A stretch of 64,000 nucleotides of DNA from the NCBI RefSeq assembly GCF_002056795.1, contig NZ_CP020104.1:7573501-7637500 (forward strand), written 5' to 3'. The notes under the pieces were generated by a model. That model had not been told where the DNA came from. It was given only the letters and a program-made list of their open reading frames with translations, and searched no databases. This document shows positions 8,799 through 17,571 of the stretch, in pieces. The position numbers were made by a program, and so were the translations under genes. Every line of letters begins with the position of its first letter. The stretch's first letter is position 1. The DNA comes from Spirosoma aerolatum (GTDB lineage: Bacteria; Bacteroidota; Bacteroidia; Cytophagales; Spirosomataceae).

Positions 8799-8882
8799 TC
8801 TGGCCTTCGGCTTATGGTTTACGGTGGCTAACACGAAAGCTAGTTGGCGTGAGCCACCGTAAACCATAAGCCGAAGGCCAGA
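8799..8882. repeat. Perfect 31-bp inverted repeat between divergent genes
   Basis: Arms 8799-8829 and 8852-8882 are exact reverse complements, separated by 22 nt. The genes on both sides point away from it, so it is not a terminator. Perfect arms of this length suggest a recent insertion of a palindromic element, or an extended regulatory structure. Confidence 0.75.
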
Positions 8883-8958
8883 AATTGTAAACGAATTACG
8901 GCTTGTTTTGGCAAAACTGTAACACCATAAGCTATTATATTTTCTAAACCAGAAACTG

Positions 8959-10131
8959 ATGATTTCGCTACGCTCACTTGCTATTTCTCCGATCACTCAA
9001 CTCCGCAACCTCGGCTGGAACTGGATGCTCGGACAGGATACATTATCTTATTTGACCAACGAAGTCGTACAGATCCAGCCGGCTGAAGCTGATGCTTACT
9101 ACGACGCAGCCAATGAACTATTTGAGATGTTTGTAGCGGCTGGTCAACATATTATCGACGAAAATCGCTTTGCGGAAGTAGGCATTCCGGCCAATCTGGT
9201 CGAACTCATCAAACTTTCGTGGGATGATGATCGTCATATTCACCTCTACGGCCGCTTCGATCTGGCCGGGGGGATTGATGGGCAACCGATCAAACTGATT
9301 GAATTCAACGCCGATACAGCTACTTGCCTGCCCGAAACCGCTATTGTTCAGTATGCCCATCTGAAGGCCAACAACCTGGACGAAAGTCAGCAGTTCAATG
9401 CCGTATTTGAAACGCTTACCAGCCAGTTCGAGGAGCTTTTGGCTGTCAATCCTGACCTTCAGCCTACCTTGCTTTTGTCAGCAATGCGTGGCTATCCTGA
9501 AGATGATACGAATGTAGCCCTAATTGGTGAAGCTGCCCGAGAAGCAGGTTTCGAGATCGAATTCGACTTTGTCGATAATGTAGAGTTCTCCGCCGAGGAA
9601 GGCATTTTCTGGCAAAATCCGAAAAACGGTCAATTTGAAAAATTAGATTTCTGGTTCAAGCTGGTTCCGTGGGAAGCTATAGCCGAAGACGAGCCTGAAC
9701 TAGTACAGATACTAACCGAGATTGTTCGGAACCGCCTGGCCGTCGTCCTAAATCCTGCTTATACTTTACTCTTTCAGTCGAAATACATTCTGAAAATACT
9801 CTGGGAGCTTTACCCTAATCATCCGTTGCTACTTGAAACCGATACAAAACCATTGCCCGGCAAAGCCTGTGTCGAAAAGGTAGTGTTCGGCAGAGAAGGG
9901 GCCAACACGCGGATTTTGAACGCGAATGGCACTGAGCGTCTGGCAACTGACGGCGACTACTGCGACTATGCTAAAATTTATCAGCAGTATGTGGCTTTTC
10001 CACAGGATTCAGCCGGCAACACCTATCAGGCTGGTGTCTTTTATGCTGGCGAAGGCTGTGGCCTGGGATTCCGGCGTGGCGCGTTGATTCTTGATAATAC
10101 GGCTGGATTTGTTGGTCATATGATTCCATAA
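8959..10131 (+). CDS. Glutathionylspermidine synthase family ATP-grasp protein (YgiC/YjfC-like)
   Basis: A 390-residue member of the GSP_synth family, whose fold joins a carboxylate to an amine using ATP. Recognisable blocks are the GRFDLAGG segment, KLIEFNADTATCLPET (the E-x-NAD metal/ATP motif), DFWFKLVPWEAI, LLFQSKYILKILWELYPNHPLL and EKVVFGREGANTRI. Only the synthetase half is present; the amidase half of E. coli GspSA is absent. The true substrate of these stand-alone proteins is not known, so the family name should not be read as the reaction. A small gttgc-atgag-gcaac hairpin (10161-10175) follows. Confidence 0.9.
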   Translation: MISLRSLAISPITQLRNLGWNWMLGQDTLSYLTNEVVQIQPAEADAYYDAANELFEMFVAAGQHIIDENRFAEVGIPANLVELIKLSWDDDRHIHLYGRFDLAGGIDGQPIKLIEFNADTATCLPETAIVQYAHLKANNLDESQQFNAVFETLTSQFEELLAVNPDLQPTLLLSAMRGYPEDDTNVALIGEAAREAGFEIEFDFVDNVEFSAEEGIFWQNPKNGQFEKLDFWFKLVPWEAIAEDEPELVQILTEIVRNRLAVVLNPAYTLLFQSKYILKILWELYPNHPLLLETDTKPLPGKACVEKVVFGREGANTRILNANGTERLATDGDYCDYAKIYQQYVAFPQDSAGNTYQAGVFYAGEGCGLGFRRGALILDNTAGFVGHMIP

Positions 10132-10175
10132 TATACATATAATCAGACTAATTAACTCAAGTTGCATGAGGCAAC

Positions 10176-11022
10176 TGTACGTCGTCAACTGAAAGTGGAA
10201 AAAAGGGGTGGGAATGGGAAGAGACAATTCAGTAATCGCACGGGCGACCCCGTTGTTTCACCTAAATCACCTTGGTTATGTCCAATTCAACCAAAAAAGC
10301 CTCTTCTAACCATTCCAAAACGGCTCAAGCCCCTTCCTTTGAGCGAAAACCAGCCCTATCCATTATCAAAAGACATTCAGCGCCAGGCTCGTCGGCAGTA
10401 TCAAGCACTGGGGCTGGTATTATCTCTCAACGGTGTTAGATGACTACTCGCGCTATATTTTAGCCTGGGATCGGACTGCCGACGCAGCTATGTCCTGGTA
10501 TGCAGGCGACAGCTGTGGAGCGAACCGTACAAGCCGCTCTGAAAGCGAGTAGCCTGAAAAGTGGTCAGCGACCTCGTATGCTGTCCGACAATGGGTCGGC
10601 TTATGTGTCTCGGTATCTGAAGGATTATCTGAAAGGGTAAAGCATCAATCATATTCGCAGTGCTCCGTTTCATCTTATGACCCAAGGAAAGATCGAACGT
10701 TACCATCGCTCGATGAAGAACGTTCTGTTGTTGGAACACTACTACAGTCCGGATGAACTAAGAACTCGCCTTACGGAGTGTGTAGACTATAATAATCATC
10801 AACGGTACCATGAATCACTGGACAACGTACGGCCAGCCGATGCTTACTGGTGCCGCCAGGATCAGATCTTGGCCGAACGGCAAAAAACGAAGCAGCTAAG
10901 TTTGTCTCAACGCCGGAAAAGCGGCCCACCGCAGTGGTCATATTTTTCAGCGAGCCCAGAGTGGCTAAAACCATCTCTTCTCTTTTCACCCGCATCTGTA
11001 CACTTTTACTTGACGACGTACA
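10176..11022 (+). mobile_element. Decayed IS3-like insertion sequence, internally deleted
   Basis: The ends are inverted repeats: tgtacgtcgtcaa at 10176-10188 and its complement at 11010-11022, with 20 of the first 22 positions identical, starting TG and ending CA as in IS3. Length is 847 bp, short for IS3 (about 1.2-1.5 kb). Only the catalytic part of the transposase remains; orfA is missing. No direct repeat is visible next to the ends (gcaac against gtcgg). Confidence 0.75.
10396..10975 (+). pseudogene. IS3-type DDE transposase fragment, frameshifted and stopped
   Basis: Across frames the remains read WGWYYLSTVLDDYSRYILAWD (first catalytic Asp), then after a frame change near 10490-10500 VERTVQAALKASSLKSGQRP, LSDNGSAYVSRYL (second Asp), an in-frame TAA at 10638, and GKIERYHRSMKNVLL (catalytic Glu) followed by NNHQRYHESLDNVRPADAY. 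All three DDE residues survive but the reading frame is broken at least twice, and the N-terminal DNA-binding part is gone, so the protein is not made as a working enzyme. Confidence 0.85.
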
Positions 11023-11124
11023 GTCGGATCATTCAACAGCTAAACCACACAAATTGTATAGAAGCCGTTTTGACCTTGATCCTATTATTTTCAGTTTAAA
11101 TCCGTCCCCTAGTACAAAAGCAAA

Positions 11125-11159
11125 AGCCGCAACCAACTGATTTACAATTGATTGCGGCT
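11125..11159 (-). terminator. Rho-independent terminator of tRNA-Leu
   Basis: On the minus strand a 15-bp stem (11145-11159 with 11125-11139, two G:U pairs, 5-nt loop) is followed by TTTTGCTTTTG. It lies just 3' of the tRNA and just outside the insertion element. Confidence 0.8.
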
Positions 11160-11167
11160 AGTTTATG

Positions 11168-11251
11168 TGCCGAAGGCGAGACTCGAACTCGCATGTCCGT
11201 AAAGACACACGCCCCTGAAACGTGCGTGTCTACCAATTTCACCACTTCGGC
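11168..11251 (-). tRNA. tRNA-Leu (CAG)
   Basis: The minus strand folds as a class II tRNA: acceptor GCCGAAG/CTTCGGC with discriminator A, D-arm with AATTGGTAGACAC, anticodon stem CACGT/GCGTG around loop TTCAGGG (anticodon CAG), a long variable arm typical of Leu, and T-arm GCGAG TTCGAGT CTCGC. CCA is not encoded. Confidence 0.93.
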
Positions 11252-11275
11252 AGCGCGTTCCCCGTGTTGGGATTG

Positions 11276-11307
11276 CAAAGATAGGGTTTACGCACAACAC
11301 AACACAA
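11276..11307 (-). promoter_or_regulatory. Promoter of tRNA-Leu
   Basis: Minus strand TTG (11305-11307), 21-nt spacer, TATCTTTG (11276-11283). The mature tRNA begins 24 nt after the -7 element. Confidence 0.65.
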
Positions 11308-11332
11308 GATTTTTTTCAGGATTTTTTCAAAC

Positions 11333-12670
11333 CTATCGCGCAAACGCCAGTCGCTGGCCGGGTCGATCAGAGCAGAAGGCGCCATTCTGGTAGACCAGCT
11401 CACCCGAAACAATTGTGTGTGTTACCGAAGCCCCAAACATATACCCCTCCAACGGCGACCAGCCACACTGGTAATAAAGCCCTGATTCTGACACCGTTGT
11501 TGGCTGGCTTATATCAACCAGTACTAAATCGGCCCAGTAGCCTTCCCGGACATAGCCTCGTCGGTCGATCTGGAAACAATCGGCTGGGGCATGGCTCATT
11601 TTACGCACTACGGTTTCGATGGACAGTTTACCCTGTTTCACAAAATCGAGCATCAGCAGAAGCGGGTGCTGCACCAGCGGTAAGCCCGATGGAGCCTGCC
11701 AGTACGATTGCTGCTTTTCGTCCCAGGTATGTGGCGCGTGGTCGGTGGCAATAATATCCAGCCGATCATCGAGCAGGGCCGTCAGTAACGCTTCCTTATG
11801 ATGCGGTGCTTTAATGGCCGGATTGCATTTGATGAGGTTACCCAGCCGGGCGTAATCGCGGCTATCGAACCACAGATGATGCACACACACTTCGGACGTT
11901 ATCCGCTTTTCGGTTAAGGGTATTGAGTTATCAAACAAGGCCAGTTCATCGGCTGTCGAGATGTGTAGAATATGCAGTCGGGCGTTGTGCCGACGCGCCA
12001 GATCAACCGCCAGCGATGACGACTTCAGACAAGCTTCCTCATTTCGAATCAGTGGATGCAATTCGGCAGTAGCGCGGTCGCCGTATTCAGCCCGGTATCG
12101 TTCCGTATTGGCGCGAACGGTAGCTTCATCTTCGCAATGGGTGGCAATCAGCATCGGGCTTTGCCGGAAGAGTGCTTCCAGAATCTGCTCATTGTCGACC
12201 AGCATATTACCCGTCGATGAGCCCATAAATACTTTTATGCCGCAGACTGTTTGGGGATCGGTACGCAACACCTCATCAAGATTGGTATTCGACGCCCCCA
12301 TAAAAAAGGAGTAATTTGCCAGCGATGTTTGAGCCGCAATCGCATATTTATCGGCCAGTAGTTCCTGTGTTAGTGCATTGGGAACGGTGTTAGGCATTTC
12401 CATAAAACTGGTCACACCACCCGCTACAGCCGCCCGTGCTTCGGAACCAATGGTTGCTTTATGGGTAAGGCCGGGTTCCCGAAAATGCACCTGATCGTCG
12501 ATAACACCGGGCAACAGATACTGCCCGGCCGCGTCGATCACCTGATCGACTGTTGCATCAGACAAACCGGATTTGATTTGCGCAATAAAGCCATTTTCAA
12601 CTAATACATCCGTTTCTACCATCTGCCCTTCGTTGACTAATCGGGCGTTCCGGATCAGCAGGTTACTCAT
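11333..12670 (-). CDS. pyrC: Dihydroorotase
   Basis: Third step of pyrimidine synthesis: carbamoyl-aspartate cyclised to dihydroorotate. The 445-residue amidohydrolase shows GVIDDQVHFREPGLTHKATI, KVFMGSSTGNML (the carboxylated Lys position), ATHCEDE, LHILHIST, NPAIKAPHHKEALL and IATDHAPH (catalytic Asp). The usual HxH zinc pair reads Q-V-H, so the first His is replaced by Gln; I believe the same DDQVHFR form occurs in other Bacteroidota enzymes, but cannot check. The start overlaps the hemB stop (ATGA, 4 bp), so the two are translationally coupled. Last gene of the kinase-regulator-hemB-pyrC group. Confidence 0.93.
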   Translation of the reverse strand: MSNLLIRNARLVNEGQMVETDVLVENGFIAQIKSGLSDATVDQVIDAAGQYLLPGVIDDQVHFREPGLTHKATIGSEARAAVAGGVTSFMEMPNTVPNALTQELLADKYAIAAQTSLANYSFFMGASNTNLDEVLRTDPQTVCGIKVFMGSSTGNMLVDNEQILEALFRQSPMLIATHCEDEATVRANTERYRAEYGDRATAELHPLIRNEEACLKSSSLAVDLARRHNARLHILHISTADELALFDNSIPLTEKRITSEVCVHHLWFDSRDYARLGNLIKCNPAIKAPHHKEALLTALLDDRLDIIATDHAPHTWDEKQQSYWQAPSGLPLVQHPLLLMLDFVKQGKLSIETVVRKMSHAPADCFQIDRRGYVREGYWADLVLVDISQPTTVSESGLYYQCGWSPLEGYMFGASVTHTIVSGELVYQNGAFCSDRPGQRLAFAR

Positions 12671-13734
12671 AAAAGTCGGGCGGCTTCTTTAGTGAAATAG
12701 GTTAAAATTACGTTGGCACCCGCCCGTTTGATGGACAGCAACACCTCCATCATGGCCCGTTCGCCATCGAGCCAGCCGTTCTTGGCCGCCGACTTAATCA
12801 TGGCGTATTCGCCACTGACGTTGTAGGCCGCAATGGGCAGATGAAAATTATCATTCAGCAATTTGATCACATCCAGATACGCCAAAGCAGGTTTCACCAT
12901 CAGAAAATCCGCTCCTTCATCATAGTCCAGCTGCGCTTCAATGAGGGCTTCGCGGCTGTTGGCAGGGTTCATCTGGTAAGTTTTCTTATCCCCGAATTTG
13001 GGAGCTGAATCGAGCGCATCGCGGAAAGGTCCGTAAAATGCACTGGCATATTTGGCAGCATACGACATAATGGCGACATCATGGTAGCCAGCTTCGTCGA
13101 GCACCTGCCGGATGTGCCCTACGCGTCCATCCATCATATCCGATGGCCCGAGAATGTTCGCTCCGGCCTGGGCCTGTGCCAGCGCCATTTTGCCCAGTAC
13201 TTCGAGGGTAGGGTCGTTCAGAATTTTGCCATTTTCAACAACGCCATCGTGCCCATCCGAACTGTAGGGGTCCATAGCCACATCGGTCATGACCATCACA
13301 TCCGGGAACCGCTCCTTAACAGCACGAACCGCCTGCAAATACAGCCCATCCGGGTTATAGCTTTCGGTGGCGTATTTATCTTTCTTCGATTCGGGCAGAT
13401 TGGGGAACAAATCGAATGTCTTAATGCCGAGATCGACGCACTCCTGAATTTCTTCGAGCAGTAAATCGAGTGATAGCCGATAGATTCCCGGCATCGAAGC
13501 CACTTCGGAGCGAACATTCTGACCCTCCATCACAAATAGCGGGAGGATAAAATCGGTAACCGACAAGCGGGTTTCCTGCACCATATCACGAATCACAGCA
13601 GACTGGCGATTCCGGCGAGGACGACGAATTAAATTTGCCAAAGTTGTAAAGTTATACCTGTTATAAAGTTGTAGAGTTTGTGAAAGTATCCGTCTCGACG
13701 AGATCCGAAACTTCATAACGTTCCAACCATGCAA
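12667..13734 (-). CDS. hemB: Porphobilinogen synthase (delta-aminolevulinate dehydratase)
   Basis: Condenses two 5-aminolevulinate molecules to porphobilinogen in haem synthesis. Family blocks are RRPRRNRQSAVIRDMVQE, FVMEGQNVRSEVASMPG, LFPNLPESKKD, MTDVAMDPYSSDGHDG, GPSDMMDGRVGHIR, MSYAAKYASAFYGPFRDA (first active-site Lys) and LMVKPALAYLDVI (Schiff-base Lys). The metal-binding region has Asp rather than the Cys-rich zinc site, so it is of the Mg-dependent type. The open frame adds about 36 residues before RRPRRNR compared with most homologues; start 13734 leaves an 11-bp gap after the response regulator, ATG 13716 is the alternative. Confidence 0.95.
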   Translation of the reverse strand: MHGWNVMKFRISSRRILSQTLQLYNRYNFTTLANLIRRPRRNRQSAVIRDMVQETRLSVTDFILPLFVMEGQNVRSEVASMPGIYRLSLDLLLEEIQECVDLGIKTFDLFPNLPESKKDKYATESYNPDGLYLQAVRAVKERFPDVMVMTDVAMDPYSSDGHDGVVENGKILNDPTLEVLGKMALAQAQAGANILGPSDMMDGRVGHIRQVLDEAGYHDVAIMSYAAKYASAFYGPFRDALDSAPKFGDKKTYQMNPANSREALIEAQLDYDEGADFLMVKPALAYLDVIKLLNDNFHLPIAAYNVSGEYAMIKSAAKNGWLDGERAMMEVLLSIKRAGANVILTYFTKEAARLL

Positions 13735-13745
13735 CTCTATAACTT

Positions 13746-14456
13746 CTAAACGATCAATTTAAATCCTTCTCCATGCACGTTTACCAGTTGTACGGAAGGG
13801 TCTTCCTTAAGGTACTTCCGCAGTTTGGTCACGTACACGTCCATGCTTCGGGCATTGAAGTACGAATCATCACCCCAAACCATTTTCAGGGCAAAGCTAC
13901 GACTCACTGGCTGATTGAGGTTCTGTGCCAGCAATTTTAATAACTCCGATTCTTTACTGGTTAGTTTCTGCGGCTGTGATTCGGCGTCGTTGGCCGACGA
14001 GCCATTTTCGGCCCTGGAAAGCAGCTGATGTGGATAATCAAATGAAAATGAGCCGATTTTATACACCGTTGGCTCACCTAAATCGGTTGACCGCTGATAC
14101 CGACGAAGAATGGCCTGAATCCGTAGAAGCAGTTCTTCCATACTAAACGGCTTGGTGATGTAGTCATCAGCTCCTACCTTAAACCCCTGGATGGTATCTT
14201 CCTGCATGGATTTGGCCGTCAGAAAAATAATGGGCACGTCGCGATTGGCCATTCTGACTTCCTTCGCCAAAGTGAACCCATCTTTTTTGGGCATCATCAC
14301 GTCGAAAATGCATAGGTCGTAATTACTGGCCATAAATCGCTGTAAGCCCTGATTCCCGTCGGTAGCCCGATCGGTGGCATAGCCTTTCATGGTCAGGTAT
14401 TCCTGTACTAACTGCCCCAGATTGGGGTCATCTTCAACAAGTAGGATATTTGGCAT
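13746..14456 (-). CDS. OmpR-family response regulator
   Basis: Receiver domain (about 1-120) with VEDD acidic pocket, phospho-acceptor D52 in CIFDVMMPKKDG, FLTAKS and DYITKPFS (conserved Lys); C-terminal winged helix (about 145-236) with LTSKESELLKLLAQNLNQPVSR and SMDVYVTKLRKYLKEDP. Directly follows the sensor kinase and is its likely partner; it binds DNA. The open frame extends upstream to 14516, but those 20 codons are made of a tandem repeat (agagcgaa) and add nothing to the receiver fold, so I take MPNILLVEDD at 14456 as the start. Confidence 0.93.
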   Translation of the reverse strand: MPNILLVEDDPNLGQLVQEYLTMKGYATDRATDGNQGLQRFMASNYDLCIFDVMMPKKDGFTLAKEVRMANRDVPIIFLTAKSMQEDTIQGFKVGADDYITKPFSMEELLLRIQAILRRYQRSTDLGEPTVYKIGSFSFDYPHQLLSRAENGSSANDAESQPQKLTSKESELLKLLAQNLNQPVSRSFALKMVWGDDSYFNARSMDVYVTKLRKYLKEDPSVQLVNVHGEGFKLIV

Positions 14457-14460
14457 AGAT

Positions 14461-14545
14461 GTAAAGAGCGAAAGAGCGAAAGAGCGAAAGAGCGTATTTT
14501 TTGCCGGAGAGCACACCCTTTCAATCTTTCACTCTTTCACTCAAT
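14461..14545. repeat. Octamer tandem repeat and imperfect inverted copy at the kinase/regulator junction
   Basis: Four copies of agagcgaa-type units occupy 14465-14494, and the inverted, diverged form (ctttcactctttcactc) lies at 14525-14541. The second arm encodes the last residues of the kinase (SERVKD) and its stop. The same motif builds the palindrome at 56299-56397. Confidence 0.65.
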
Positions 14546-16455
14546 GTATAAGGTATAATAACTTCGAATGAACTGCCTTCGCCCGGCTGGCTTTCGACCA
14601 TAATCTGGCCGTGGTGTTGATCAACTATTTTCTTCACATAACTCAGGCCAAGCCCGAAGCCTTTGACATCGTGCAGGTTACCAGTTGGTACGCGATAAAA
14701 TTTCTCAAAAATACGACTGGTCTGCTCTTTGGTCATGCCTAAGCCGTGGTCCGCAACTGTTATACTGACTCCTTCTGGAAGGCTACGCGTTGTCAGGGTA
14801 ATATGTGGCGTATTGGGCGAATATTTCAGGGCATTATCCAATAAGTTGTAGACGATGTTGGTCAGGTGCAGTTCGTCAGCTTCAACCACTTCCCGGTCAG
14901 CATCGAAGTTCAGGTCAACTTCGCCCCCACGCTGTTCGATTTGCAGGCTTAAATTATTCAGCACCTTTTCAATAACATCGTGGACATTGACCGACGACAG
15001 ATTAAGTTTAATTTCACCCCGATCAAGCAAGGCCATTTGGAGTACTTTTTCGACATGGGAGCCAAGTCGGCGGGTTTCGTCGCGGATGATGCCCATGTAG
15101 CGTGTCAGTCTTGCATCAAGCTGTTCGGTCCGTTCCTGCACATCTTCACGAATAGGCTCACTTACTTCATGAACTGTAGCTAGTGCTGGCTGCGAATGAC
15201 CTTCGATCCGTAGCTGTTCCTGCGCCATTTCGACGGCCAGTGAGATGGTCGAGATCGGCGTTTTGAACTCATGGGTCATGTTGTTGATAAAGTCATTCTT
15301 AATGTCGGCCAGTTTCTTTTGCCGCATAATGGTGTTGATGGCAATGTAAAAACAAGCCAGAATGACCAGAATCAAGACTACCGAAGCCCCAAACGTGAAT
15401 CCCAGCCGACTTAAAATAAACTGTTGCTGTGTCGGGAAATAAACGTAAACATAATTGTCCTTTTCGAGCAGGTTATTCGGAAACAAGGCTGCTTTATACC
15501 CTTCGGCATCAAACTGTTGCGTGCCCATCCCCAACGATGTAAACAGGAATTTAGGTTGCTGCCCCGTCCGAACGGCATAGGCAAATGGGATACTTATACC
15601 CCGTTCGTCCAACGCCTGACGGATCAGCGTGTCGAGTGCCAGTCGGTTGATACGGTCTTCAATCGGGCGATCGGACATAAGCAACCCTTTGAGCATATCC
15701 TTAATTCGATGCGACTGTTCTTCGGCCTTATTCATACTCATACTGGCCGGACGCGTCGCCACATTGGAGCCGACTGAAGCTACCGTATGATCTGTGTGAT
15801 CTGATTTGACTTTATTCTGCGCCCGACGCAACTGTTTTTTGGCAGCTCTATTCAATGAGTCCTGAATAGCCAGTAGTTCATTGCTCAGCACATTTTCGAC
15901 CCAGTGGTCGAATTTCTGCTGCTGAATCATCTGCGTTTGCCAGTCACCAACCGCCATGAGTTCGTCCTGCTGCCGAACAAACTCCTCAACAACTGCCATT
16001 TGCTCTGGCGAAAGCGGTCGAACAATCGGGTGTAAAATATCTGACTGGACAACAACAGATCCTGTTGGGGTCATACCAGCCGACAGCATTGGGTCTGTAT
16101 TAGCCCGTTTTCCCGGCGTATGTTTCAACGATTTGGCCTGCGCCAAAGGCGCCGACTTACCAACTGACGTTTGATGGGTGGCGATCTCTTCCTGGGCTGG
16201 CTTACTTTCTTTTTTGGCAATGGCCTTTAACCGACTTTGTTGTTCACGGGCCTGCATATGCTGCCTGGTCAAATACGCAATTTCCTGCCGTTCCAGCGTT
16301 CGGACTACTTCCTGAAGCGCATCGGTAACTTTATAGGCAAACTGCTCTTTCTGCAATTGGAGCGCACTCCCTATCCAGTAGAGCTGTAGCCCCACCAGAC
16401 CCAACAGCCCGATGGCCATCAGCGCAACAATCCAGCGTATGCGTTGTTTCGACAT
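14521..16455 (-). CDS. Membrane sensor histidine kinase
   Basis: A 644-residue kinase. TM1 is at residues 8-31 (WIVALMAIGLLGLVGLQLYWI), a long periplasmic region (about 30-345) is rich in charged and Gln residues, TM2 at about 347-372. The HisKA domain has FINNMTHEFKTPIS with phospho-accepting H395; the ATPase domain has NIVYNLLDNALKYS (N box), VADHGLGM, RIFEKFYRVP and GFGLGLSYVKKIV. First gene of an operon with its regulator, hemB and pyrC. The periplasmic part has no domain I can name; stimulus unknown. The C-terminal SERVKD is encoded by repeat DNA. Confidence 0.93.
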   Translation of the reverse strand: MSKQRIRWIVALMAIGLLGLVGLQLYWIGSALQLQKEQFAYKVTDALQEVVRTLERQEIAYLTRQHMQAREQQSRLKAIAKKESKPAQEEIATHQTSVGKSAPLAQAKSLKHTPGKRANTDPMLSAGMTPTGSVVVQSDILHPIVRPLSPEQMAVVEEFVRQQDELMAVGDWQTQMIQQQKFDHWVENVLSNELLAIQDSLNRAAKKQLRRAQNKVKSDHTDHTVASVGSNVATRPASMSMNKAEEQSHRIKDMLKGLLMSDRPIEDRINRLALDTLIRQALDERGISIPFAYAVRTGQQPKFLFTSLGMGTQQFDAEGYKAALFPNNLLEKDNYVYVYFPTQQQFILSRLGFTFGASVVLILVILACFYIAINTIMRQKKLADIKNDFINNMTHEFKTPISTISLAVEMAQEQLRIEGHSQPALATVHEVSEPIREDVQERTEQLDARLTRYMGIIRDETRRLGSHVEKVLQMALLDRGEIKLNLSSVNVHDVIEKVLNNLSLQIEQRGGEVDLNFDADREVVEADELHLTNIVYNLLDNALKYSPNTPHITLTTRSLPEGVSITVADHGLGMTKEQTSRIFEKFYRVPTGNLHDVKGFGLGLSYVKKIVDQHHGQIMVESQPGEGSSFEVIIPYTLSERVKD

Positions 16456-16630
16456 TTTTTTACTCGCTCATGCAACCTTAATCCTGCTTTTATATCTATT
16501 AGGAACAGGTCGTGTCAATAGTAAAAGTACGAACCAGATGACTACTCATTGGTTCGTTAACAAACTTTAACAGGCCCTATATCAATTGGTTTTACAACTT
16601 ATCGTTCCTTCGTTGCAATTTTCAGGCCCT

Positions 16631-17452
16631 ATGAAAAAAACAGTTTTAACCCTCTCCCGGTTCGCTCCTGCACTACTCCTGGCAGTTGCTTTTAGCGGTG
16701 CGGCTGTTGCTCAAAAGAAGGTGTCGCCTTCGCCAAAATCCGACAACAATGAAGTAAGCATTCGAATTATTGAACGGGATGGTGACGATGTTCGGGAAAT
16801 CGAACGCACGTATCGTACCGACGGCATGAGCGAAGATCAACGCGACCAGCTCGTAACGAAGTTAGTCGACTCGGTGAGAGCTTCCCGAAAAGATGGTGGC
16901 AAGCGCCAGTTGACCATTATCGTTGATGATACTGGTGAAAGTAAAATCGCGCTGAGGAAGCGTCAGGGGCTCAAGCGTATTCCCGGTGATGCCTATGTAT
17001 TTCGTGGTCAAACTCCCCGAAACAACCAGGACTTCTGGGGTAGCAAAGATTGGGAATTTCAGCTACGGCGCAATGCCGATTCAATGGCCGATCAGATGCG
17101 CCGGTTCAAGTTTGAATTCCCCCGTGATTTCGAAAATCAGATTGCCCGCCCATTCGAAGGCTGGGCACGTGGCCTAAATGGCAAACCATCAACTATTCGG
17201 AGTCTGGATGCCTTCCCCAACAACCCCGACCGCGATCAACTGAACGTACGTTTTTCGGCCCCAACTAAAGGCGATGTCAGTATTGTTGTAACAAATCCAA
17301 AAGGAAAAGAAGTCGCTCGGCGGGAAATTAAAGATTTTTCAGGTGAGTTTGTCGGCCAGATCGATCTGGGCAAAAAAGCACAGGGTACTTACTTCATTAC
17401 GGTAACGCAAAATGAGGATGGCGCCGTGAAGCGGATTGTCGTTGATGAATAG
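16631..17452 (+). CDS. Secreted protein with a T9SS-like C-terminal domain
   Basis: 273 residues. Signal peptide MKKTVLTLSRFAPALLLAVAFSGAAVAQ, then a charged middle (Arg/Asp/Gln-rich, coiled-coil-like RRNADSMADQMRRF), and a last 80-residue beta domain (AFPNNPDRDQLNVRF, GDVSIVVTNPKGKEV, GTYFITVTQNEDGAVKRIVV) that resembles type A T9SS sorting or related secretion domains. Start 16631 gives the proper signal peptide; an upstream TTG would add 15 unneeded residues. Function unknown; an anchored surface or periplasmic protein is likely. Confidence 0.75.
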   Translation: MKKTVLTLSRFAPALLLAVAFSGAAVAQKKVSPSPKSDNNEVSIRIIERDGDDVREIERTYRTDGMSEDQRDQLVTKLVDSVRASRKDGGKRQLTIIVDDTGESKIALRKRQGLKRIPGDAYVFRGQTPRNNQDFWGSKDWEFQLRRNADSMADQMRRFKFEFPRDFENQIARPFEGWARGLNGKPSTIRSLDAFPNNPDRDQLNVRFSAPTKGDVSIVVTNPKGKEVARREIKDFSGEFVGQIDLGKKAQGTYFITVTQNEDGAVKRIVVDE

Positions 17453-17471
17453 CGTGGAGCAAGGAGCGCGA

Positions 17472-17512
17472 AGCAGGGATTGTGGAGCGGGGTAAGCGGC
17501 ACAATCCCTGCT
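17472..17512. terminator. Stem-loop after the secreted protein gene
   Basis: 13-bp perfect stem agcagggattgtg/cacaatccctgct with a 15-nt loop, inside a larger imperfect palindrome with gcgtggagc and gctccacgc arms. It lacks a clear T run, so it may be a palindromic repeat acting as 3' end protector. Confidence 0.5.
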
Positions 17513-17571
17513 CCACGCTCCATAATCCTCGCACCGCGCAAAAAATATTTCAAAAAATTTAGTACTATGTA

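Noticed and set aside
8799..8882. Palindrome as a rho-independent terminator
   Set aside because: Both flanking genes start from this region, and no T run follows either arm.
10162..10443. 93-codon plus-strand frame in the insertion remnant
   Set aside because: Its end is the DDE transposase DNA read in the wrong frame; the first part resembles nothing and lies within the IS ends.
14456..14516. Upstream start for the response regulator
   Set aside because: The extra 20 codons are tandem repeat DNA, and the receiver fold begins exactly at MPNILLVEDD.
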